In this document: one piece after another, positions 1-6,500 of the stretch
Numbering within the stretch: the first letter of the stretch is position 1
How the letters are laid out: each line of letters begins with the position of its first letter
NCBI GenBank assembly: GCA_964626885.1
Contig: CAZVJA010000208.1
Coordinates: 1 to 9,328, forward strand
From: CAZVJA01 sp964626885
Lineage (GTDB): Bacteria > Planctomycetota > Planctomycetia > Planctomycetales > Planctomycetaceae
Direction: 5' to 3'
DNA: 9,328 bases
Program-made: the position numbers and the translations under genes
The notes under the pieces: model-generated
Told to the model about the DNA's origin: nothing
What the model saw: the letters and a program-made list of their open reading frames with translations, nothing else
Database searches by the model: none

Positions 1-4
1 TTCC

Positions 5-501
5 AGTGTAACCGATCCCGACCTGCGAGCAGTCCGCAACACGGAATCCCATCTTGCCTTCGAGCGTTCCAGTGTAACCGATCCCGACCTGCGAGCAGTC
101 CGCAACTGACTGTCACGGTTTGCGTGGTATCCCCCGAGTGTAACCGATCCCGACCTGCGAGCAGTCCGCAACTTCCCCGGATGTCCGTGGCGGGGCACAA
201 TAGTGTAACCGATCCCGACCTGCGAGCAGTCCGCAACAGCTCCCGGCGCAGTTACAACCGGAACCGAAGTGTAACCGATCCCGACCTGCGAGCAGTCCGC
301 AACAGAGCACGACCATCGGCGAATCACCGTAGAAGTGTAACCGATCCCGACCTGCGAGCAGTCCGCAACATTAACGATTGCCGTAGCCTTCTTCGTTCCA
401 GTGTAACCGATCCCGACCTGCGAGCAGTCCGCAACTGGTCGAGCGACTCCCGGCCGGTCAACCACAGTGTAACCGATCCCGACCTGCGAGCAGTCCGCAA
501 C
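5..501. CRISPR. CRISPR array, 8 identical 36-bp repeats, type II-C-like repeat
   Basis: Eight identical 36-bp repeats start at 5, 71, 137, 202, 268, 334, 400 and 466. Each begins AGTGTAACCGATCCC and ends GCAGTCCGCAAC on the plus strand. The seven spacers are 30 bp, except the third (173-201), which is 29 bp. All differ from one another. Bases 1-4 are probably the end of another spacer, so the array likely continues to the left. No degenerate terminal repeat is seen; the repeat ending at 501 is intact. On the minus strand the repeat begins GTTGCGGACTGC and ends GGTTACACT. The GTTG start, the TACACT-like end and the 36/30 geometry are features of type II-C (Cas9) repeats such as those of Neisseria and some alphaproteobacteria. 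Transcription from the minus strand is therefore inferred. A type V assignment is possible, since the plus strand ends in GCAAC as some Cas12f repeats do. No cas gene lies in the window. The array itself is certain; its type is tentative. Confidence 0.97.
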
Positions 502-687
502 TGGTCCCGACACCAAGATTCGCAGCCACGGTTAACGCGTTGCGCACCTCCATCGACATTCGTCTGGAACGCCGCAACCAAGCCGATACAATAGAGCGTG
601 TTACGGTAACGGAGCGACACTCCCCCCGGCCCCGTTGCGATCCCCTTCCGCTTCCACGCGACCTACATTTCCCTCAATTCTAGTGGC
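502..687. other. CRISPR flank, non-coding, possible leader or tracrRNA region
   Basis: This is the right flank of the array up to the zinc-ribbon gene. It is not AT-rich as many leaders are. It begins TGGTC, the same five bases that begin the last spacer. It contains short echoes of the repeat ends: GTTGCG at 539-544, CCGCAAC at 572-578 followed by CAAGCC, and GTTGCG at 634-639. There is also a short perfect hairpin, GTTACGGTAAC, at 600-610. The CCGCAAC-CAAGCC string resembles the end of an anti-repeat followed by a tracrRNA nexus, but complementarity to the repeat does not extend convincingly upstream and no T-rich terminator follows. I do not call a tracrRNA gene here. Confidence 0.4.
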
Positions 688-1263
688 ATGGATTCGCCCC
701 TCTCCCCACTCAAAACCTGTCGGGCCTGCGCGCAGCCGTTGCCATTAAGCTCCTTCCCCGATCGTTCGCGCACGGATCGACGCAAGAGGTCCACCTGCCG
801 TGATTGTGGCGCGGCTAGGGCACGGGCCTACCGACGTTCCCGGCGGGAGGGGAGGATCGATCGATTCGCTGCGGAGGTTCTCATGGCTCAGTCATCGACG
901 CGTGTGGAGGCCCTCAGTGCTGCCATGATGGAACGCTTCGGAGGCGTGGATGGGCTCGCGGACGCGCTCAAGAGCCACATCGACGCCGCCACGAAGCGGT
1001 ATCCCGGCAGCCGTGCGGTGGGAACCTTGCTGCAAAGCGTTGTCCGCATGGTCGAGGAAAGTGATCGCGCCGAAGCGGAGTCTGTAGCCGAGATCGAGGA
1101 AAGCATTCAGCGTATGCCGACCGAGGAATTGGAACAGATGCTGGAGGGATATCGGGCGGAATTGATCCGGCAAGGGCACTCAGCGGCCGAGATCGACGCG
1201 ATCCTGGACCAGGCGCAACGACAATTCGACCCTTTGTCATCCGAACTGAGCGAATCAGCCTGA
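688..1263 (+). CDS. Zinc-ribbon protein with helical C-terminal half, function unknown
   Basis: The predicted protein has 191 residues. Residues 9-45 hold two CxxC pairs (C11/C14 and C37/C40) separated by a basic linker with an LSSF motif, followed by RAYRRSRR. This pattern is common in small nucleic-acid-binding and phage endonuclease-type zinc ribbons, but no catalytic HNH motif follows. Residues 75-185 look helical and acidic (EELEQMLEGYRAELIRQG), perhaps an oligomerisation region. I do not recognise the family; a small DNA-binding or phage packaging-associated protein is possible. The ATG at 688 has no clear Shine-Dalgarno sequence, yet it is the only start that keeps the zinc ribbon. A strong internal ribosome site precedes Met66. 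The gene faces the DUF1353-like gene, with stop codons 41 bp apart and no obvious terminator between them. It is the only convincing plus-strand gene in the window. Confidence 0.72.
   Translation: MDSPLSPLKTCRACAQPLPLSSFPDRSRTDRRKRSTCRDCGAARARAYRRSRREGRIDRFAAEVLMAQSSTRVEALSAAMMERFGGVDGLADALKSHIDAATKRYPGSRAVGTLLQSVVRMVEESDRAEAESVAEIEESIQRMPTEELEQMLEGYRAELIRQGHSAAEIDAILDQAQRQFDPLSSELSESA
873..877 (+). promoter_or_regulatory. Strong internal Shine-Dalgarno before Met66 of the zinc-ribbon gene
   Basis: GGAGG lies five bases before an in-frame ATG at 883. This is far better than the context of the ATG at 688. Translation from here would give a 126-residue protein without the zinc ribbon. It could be a second product of the same gene or a chance purine run. 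Confidence 0.35.
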
Positions 1264-1304
1264 AATCGTCAAATCATTCCGAACAGATCCCTGAACGCAT
1301 TTGA

Positions 1305-1826
1305 TTACGGTGCTGTTCCATCATTGAGCAGCGATTGGACTCGTTCATGTACTACGATCGGGTTCACATCTTCGCCAAGTTCTGCAAGGACGCCGTTACA
1401 GGCCGATTCGATGGCATCGATATCCGCTAGCGTCATGTGACGGGGGTTTGGCTGCGGCCATTGCGGTCCAAAATTCCAGACCGCCATAAACATGTTCCAA
1501 GCCTTGACCCAACATTCGCCGTCTGTGCGCATCGTGTAAACGAACATCCAGTGTGTCTCCTGCCACGTTTCTGTCTTGCGCTGACAGTAGACATCGTGCA
1601 GCACGGATGCGCGGCGGTAGTTTCCGACGAACGGTGATCCCACCGTACTCCAGAGTGCCGGCGGAATAATTGCGCCGTCCACTCGCTCACCCGGCTGGGC
1701 AGTCCAGTCTTTTCCCATCCGATGGAAGGTGAGCGGCTCGATCAACTCCATCACGCGATGTCGGTTCGTTGGTTGGGTCAACCAAACTGACTTGACGTCC
1801 CCCTGGAAACTGCCAAACACCTCCAT
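1305..1826 (-). CDS. DUF1353-like protein, phage-associated family
   Basis: The predicted protein has 173 residues. Residues 40-82 (DWTAQPGERVDGAIIPPALW, then GSPFVGNYRRASVLHDVYC) match the conserved core of DUF1353: a VxDGAxIPxxxW segment followed by a YxxAxVxHDxxY-like segment. DUF1353 proteins are small, of unknown biochemical function, and often encoded in prophage tail regions. The C-terminal part (residues 95-173) is tryptophan-rich at first (ETHWMFVYTM, WVKAWNMFMAVWNF), then helical. The start is supported by GAGGTG about five bases upstream of the ATG. The gene follows two beta-rich genes on the same strand and faces the zinc-ribbon gene. The family match rests on motif recognition, not on a search. 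Confidence 0.68.
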   Translation of the reverse strand: MEVFGSFQGDVKSVWLTQPTNRHRVMELIEPLTFHRMGKDWTAQPGERVDGAIIPPALWSTVGSPFVGNYRRASVLHDVYCQRKTETWQETHWMFVYTMRTDGECWVKAWNMFMAVWNFGPQWPQPNPRHMTLADIDAIESACNGVLAELGEDVNPIVVHERVQSLLNDGTAP

Positions 1827-1934
1827 TGAAGCACCTCAGCACTGAAAATGACCGACAGCAGCAAGATTGCATTCGTGCGTCTAACGCAAGCTCACGCGCG
1901 CAGTGTGCGACCTAGAATTCTCTTCGAGGCTCCT

Positions 1935-1953
1935 AGCAATTGCGGGAATTGCT
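1935..1953 (-). terminator. Hairpin downstream of gene 1980-2534, weak terminator or operator
   Basis: AGCAATT and AATTGCT form a perfect 7-bp inverted repeat with a 5-base GCGGG loop. It lies 27-45 bases past the stop of the upstream minus-strand gene and about 110 bases before the DUF1353-like start. No T-run follows on the minus strand, so it is a poor intrinsic terminator. It could instead be an operator or an mRNA-stabilising stem. Confidence 0.25.
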
Positions 1954-1979
1954 GACATCTGACAACGCGGCCTGGTAAC

Positions 1980-2534
1980 CTACATGTATGCAACTTCTAT
2001 GTTTAAGGATGAGAGATATGCGGTTACATCGGTCTCCAGGCTATTTTGAACCTGGAGAATCACGCCAAACTTCCGCTCGCGAATATCGTCCGCTGTCCAC
2101 GGCTTGCCCGACAACTTTCTGCGCTGCCAGTGGTCTTCGCGAAGCCCCCGACAGAAAGTAGCACCGGGGACCGGCCAGAATTCACTGAAGTCCGGGCGGT
2201 TCCTGCCGTCCGGGTCTCTGGCATTAGAAGTCAGAGCCAGCCCGGACGTCACAACCTGCCGATCCGCGCTGGCCCGGCAGTCGAAGTGGACGCGGATCCC
2301 CACAATCTGCGCGTCGTCCGGCAGCTCATCGCTCGTGTCGTCGTCTTCATCGAACTCAAACCTGTAGCAGATCAGGAGTCGAGATGAACTCAGATCCGGC
2401 GATTTACTTGCGGGAAGAATAATAGATGTCTCAGCAACATCACCACTGATCCAATCATCGACATTGTTCCAGCCACGCCCAGGACCACGTTGTGTGGCTG
2501 ATGTTGGACGACGCGAGATCGTTGAAGCAGGCAT
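1980..2534 (-). CDS. Beta-rich, virion-structural-like protein (paralogue of 2697-3311)
   Basis: The predicted protein has 184 residues, no signal peptide and no membrane helix. The N-terminal 30 residues are polar and low in complexity. A beta-rich domain follows: RLLICYRFEF, then LPDDAQIVGIRVHFDCRAS, then W and SGKPWTADDIRERKFGVILQVQN, ending YLSSLNIEVAYM. The plan 'soluble strand, P-x-x-A-x-I-x-G-hydrophobic strand, W-T-x-x-D-I-x-x-x-x-F-G-V-x-L, terminal strand ending in Y' recurs in phage-encoded and surface-exposed proteins of unknown function. The gene at 2697-3311 shows the same plan. An AAGGGA Shine-Dalgarno lies about seven bases before the ATG. The gene is 162 bp downstream of its paralogue and 153 bp upstream of the DUF1353-like gene. 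Reality as a gene is likely; the virion role is inferred. Confidence 0.62.
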   Translation of the reverse strand: MPASTISRRPTSATQRGPGRGWNNVDDWISGDVAETSIILPASKSPDLSSSRLLICYRFEFDEDDDTSDELPDDAQIVGIRVHFDCRASADRQVVTSGLALTSNARDPDGRNRPDFSEFWPVPGATFCRGLREDHWQRRKLSGKPWTADDIRERKFGVILQVQNSLETDVTAYLSSLNIEVAYM

Positions 2535-2696
2535 AATGTATCCCTTTCTCTAAAGAGTTATTATCAGGTTGCAACAGGGTCTGGGGAAACACGAAACTGG
2601 CGACCGCATGTCGAGGCGTATCGACCGCGATCAACTGCACAAGGGTTTCACTGGCCGACACCAAGCGGACGAGTTGTCACGTGCCGGAACCCATGT

Positions 2697-3311
2697 CTAG
2701 GTGGTGTAGTGCACTTTAACGCATACCACGTCAACGTAGCCGGTGGCGTCTGTGTTCGATTCATAGTTCTCACACTGAAACCGGACTTTGAGATACATGC
2801 CACCACTGCCGTCGTCTTTTCTAAAGTCTCCAGGTGCCAAATCAGTAATTCCCCACTTATCTGCCCCTCCTCCTTTATCGTGGTTTGTTGGAGTTGTTGT
2901 CCAAAAATCACTCGCGGTCGGCGCATCCCCTTTGTTCGAGCTGACTTTGCTTTGGGTGGACCCGCACAGGAAGAAGATCGAGTTGCAGATGATTACTTCC
3001 GAATCACTCGCGCTGGCCTCGTAGCGGATCGTGACGCCGGTAATTTGGGCGCCGTTCGGGAGGTTGGTGGTGTTGAAAGGAAAATCATATAACTCCAGCA
3101 TGATAGACTGGTCGTCTTTTTCGATATCCACCTCGCACAACTGGCCGTCGTCATTGAGGATATCTGATAGAGGGGGATACCAACTGGCCTCATAAGTCCG
3201 AAGCATCTGCGAGCCGTCAGGAACGCGTTTTTCCTCTCCGTTCCATTTGCAGGGTGGGCTACCGAAAAACTCTCGAACTTTACCTGCATAAATCCAACCG
3301 GTATCACTCAT
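2697..3311 (-). CDS. Beta-rich, virion-structural-like protein (paralogue of 1980-2534)
   Basis: From the chosen start the protein has 204 residues (MSDTGWIYAGK...). The N-terminal region carries CKWNGEEKRVPDG. The beta domain follows: IMLELYDFPF, then LPNGAQITGVTIRYEASAS, a variable loop (GDAPTASDFWTTTPTN), DKWGITDLAPGDF, then MYLKVRFQCEN and a final YVDVVCVKVHYTT. It matches the gene at 1980-2534 segment by segment (LPNGAQITGV with LPDDAQIVGI; the terminal V-HY with V-AY), so the two look like diverged tandem duplicates. I chose the ATG at 3311 because AGGAG sits six bases upstream; the longer frame beginning at 3374 has no such site. It lies 251 bp downstream of the kinase stop on the same strand, and I see no strong terminator in that gap. 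Function is unknown; phage or particle structure is the leading idea. Confidence 0.62.
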   Translation of the reverse strand: MSDTGWIYAGKVREFFGSPPCKWNGEEKRVPDGSQMLRTYEASWYPPLSDILNDDGQLCEVDIEKDDQSIMLELYDFPFNTTNLPNGAQITGVTIRYEASASDSEVIICNSIFFLCGSTQSKVSSNKGDAPTASDFWTTTPTNHDKGGGADKWGITDLAPGDFRKDDGSGGMYLKVRFQCENYESNTDATGYVDVVCVKVHYTT

Positions 3312-3317
3312 CGAAAG

Positions 3318-3322
3318 CTCCT
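3318..3322 (-). promoter_or_regulatory. Shine-Dalgarno AGGAG fixing the start at 3311
   Basis: AGGAG on the minus strand is followed by a six-base spacer and the ATG at 3311-3309. This decides the start of the beta-rich protein against an in-frame ATG 21 codons upstream at 3374, which lacks a ribosome site at normal distance. Confidence 0.7.
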
Positions 3323-3562
3323 GTTTGAAAATCGTGTGGACAATCTTGGCCTGGGAAAACGACGCAATCGCCATTAAAAACGGTACTTATCCTGCTTGAA
3401 GGAGACCGCTCGCGAACAGCAAACGCAACCGATCTACGGTATGTATTGCAAGTCCTCGGGCAACATCTTTATAGATCTTTCGTACGTAAACAAGAACTTA
3501 CTTAAAAAACAATTGATTGGAAAGGAGTGGATCGGCATCGGGTTGAGAGGCAGGAAGAACCG

Positions 3563-6500
3563 TCACTTGTCGGGCAAGAACAGCAGGTCAGGACGCGCCT
3601 GTTTCAGCTCGCGCACGCCGGCTTCGGTCATCTTCGAACCCTGGTAATCAAACAGTTTTAGGTGTTTCATCTGTGACAGGTGCTTCACGCATCCATCGGT
3701 GATCCGGGTTCGCCCGAGATAGAGATCTTCGAGCTCAGGAAACCCGTACAAATACGGAATGTGCTCATCAGTGACTTGGGTTCCACTCAGCACCAGAATC
3801 TTGAGATTTCGGCATCGGATCAAATCGGGGAATGCGGTGCCGGTCAAACGCGTGTTCTGCAGGCTCAGGTGTTCGAGGATCGATAGTGCCGCAAGCTGAG
3901 TGATTCCGGCATCGGACACCTGGGTCTTATCCAGATTCAAATAACTGAGACGCGGCAGCCCGTGCAGATTCGCCAGTCCCTGGTCCGTGATCCGCGTTCC
4001 GTTCAGATCGAGTCTGCCCAGACTCCTGAGTCCGGCGAGTTTTTTCAGGTCATCGTCGGTCAGGTTTTGATTGTCATGTAAGTCGATGGTCAGGCATTCG
4101 ACTTTTCCTTCCGGGAGGTCGCGGACATCGCTCAACATGCCTTTTCGTAATACGGTATTCCGTTCCGTGATGTGACCTCCCGCTTTGAGAACCCATTCCG
4201 CCGCGCGACGCTCGGGATCGACATACGGGGGGAGTCGCCAGAGGATCACTTTCCCCTCCCCTCCACTTGCGGACAATTGCCCGTCAGGCGAGAACGCCGC
4301 GGCGGCGGCCGGTCGACCGTCGGGGTGGTGAAATTCCTGGACAAGATCTCCGGACGCGACATCGAGCAAGACCAGGGCAGACCTCTTCCCCTGCGTGGCC
4401 AGCAGCACCCGATTGCCGTCTTGGGAAATCGCGCCCACCTCGGGCGCATAGGCCGCCCAGTTCTGCAGCAAACGATTCTCGCGCACGTCAAGATCCCAAA
4501 GTGCGAAGCTGCCGCCAGCCCCCCCCAAGGCGTAACGTCCGTCCGGGGTCACTTCGAGCAGGCTGACCTGCAAACCTGGAGCCTTGAGGGGGGGGGATGC
4601 TTTGAGAAGTGACGTCTCCCACAAGGTGACCTTCCCGAAATTGCTGCGTGGGCCGATGAGATCCGCCGCGTTCTGGACGCGCGGCGCACTGCCAGAGAGC
4701 GTCCAGGTCGTTCGACCGTCCGTGTAGCCCGCCACGGAATGCACATCGAAATCTCCATCCCTCCAGGATGAAATGATCTTGAGATCGCTAAGGCGGACGA
4801 TCATATGCCCTTCCGTGCCGGCCACCACGACCTGCTCACGGCCAGGGATGAAATCAAAATCGCGGATTCGGCCTGCTCCAATGGCTCCAAATCCGACTCC
4901 ATCAAAGTCCTGGGTTCGCGCGCCCGAGGTTGCATCCCAGAATTGGAATTCCCCCCGTTCGCTCATCGCTGCGACCTGCCGGCCGTCGGAAGAGAAGCGG
5001 ACCTTCTTGATTCTGCGAACTTTGCTGTCAAAGCGCCGAATGAGCTTTTGCGTCGCGACGTCCCACAATCGGACGTGAGAATCGATTTCCTTCTCGCCGG
5101 GTTTATTCGCTCCCGCCGAAACCAGCAACCTGCCGTCAGGTGAGAAGTCCACGGACTCGACGTAGCCGCGGTGGTCTTCAAGCGTTGCGAGCAGTCCCGC
5201 CTCGCTCGGCAGCGTCATGGGAACAGGGAGCCGCCAGAATCGAACCTCTTTGCCTTCGCCACCCGCGATGAGTGTGTGAGCTTTCCCGTCAAAAAGCACC
5301 GCATGAATCATCATTTCCTGACGGATCACGTGAAGCTCGGCCGCTGCGGCTACATCCCACAGCCGAACGGTCCGATCGAAACTCCCCGACGCCAGAAATC
5401 GACCATTGGGCGTGAATGCCAATGCGCGAACATCGGATGTATGACCCTGGAGAGACTTTAACTCCCTCCCGGTTTCCGGATCCCAGAAGCGGACCCCCCC
5501 CAGGCTGTCCCCTGTCGCGATGAACTTACCGTCCGGACTGAAGGATATCGCGTGGCTGACACGCCCTTGTGTCGCAAATGACTTCCTGACCTGCAGGGAG
5601 TTGACGTCTCGAAGCACCACCGTACCGTCACGATGCGCGGAAACCAGGATCAGATGATCCGGACTGAACGCCAAGGATTCCGCGTCCCGGGAGTCGGTGA
5701 ATTCCCTCGGCTCGTACTGGCCACTGACGTTCCATATGGTGATATTTCCGCCGCGGGAAGAAGCAGCGAGCCATCGGCCGTCACGACTGTAGACCAACGA
5801 GTTGACGGCCGTTCCCTTGTAATCCAGAGCGCGATCTTCGGCTCCCCGCGCGGGATCGAAAATCCGTACACGGGATTCGCCGCCGACCGCGAGCCTGCTT
5901 CCGGACGGATCGAACGCCAGCGTGAGCGCGGATATCGGAGCATTGTCGGCCGAGGTGATTCTGCGGATCTCAACTTCCTTGGCGTAGTCCCACAGAATAA
6001 TCGATTCGCCAGCCGCCGCAAGTATCGAGCCATCGGGGCTCATGGCCAGTGCCGATACACCGTCGGCGAGTGGCAGCTTTCGAACAAGCTCCGGTGTAGC
6101 TGGCTGCGGTGGTTTGGGTTTCACTTCCTGTGCGGGATCGTGACGCAGCGTGACCTTGATGGCTGGATTCTCTTCCTTCGCGACAGGGAAGTCTTCGTTC
6201 CATAGCATCGCCTCGTCGCCACGCCAGATGGCCCAGTTGTGCTCGCTTCCCGGCTCCAGGTGAATCCCATTGTTCAAGTCGCTGAGTTCGAGGTGCTTTC
6301 CGTCGATTCGCACTTCCAGATCACTCGGAACAGTCTCATCAACCTCGAATCTCACGAGATTTCGATCTCTTGCCAGCGAGGCAGTCACCGCAGCAATAGC
6401 AGCAACTAATAGAACAACCGATGTCAGGGATGCAGCGGCCAATCCCCACTTTTTCTTGCGAGGCTTCGCCAAAGTTCCTTTTGCACGTGCATTTTTATCG

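Noticed and set aside
124..620. Open frames across the CRISPR array giving a repeated SVTDPDLRAVRN or LRTARRSGSVTL peptide
   Set aside because: The repeat-plus-spacer unit is 66 bases, a multiple of three, so an open frame persists by arithmetic. The variable parts are unrelated and the peptide only restates the DNA repeat.
1263..1305. Bidirectional terminator between the convergent zinc-ribbon and DUF1353-like genes
   Set aside because: The 41-base gap has no stable inverted repeat or T-run that I can see.
3312..3374. N-terminal extension of the beta-rich protein (MAIASFSQAK...)
   Set aside because: No ribosome site at a proper distance from the ATG at 3374, whereas AGGAG precedes the ATG at 3311. 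The extension shows no signal-peptide pattern.
3396..3647. Plus-strand 83-residue open frame
   Set aside because: Its second half lies antisense to the conserved end of the kinase, it has no motif, and its start lacks good support.
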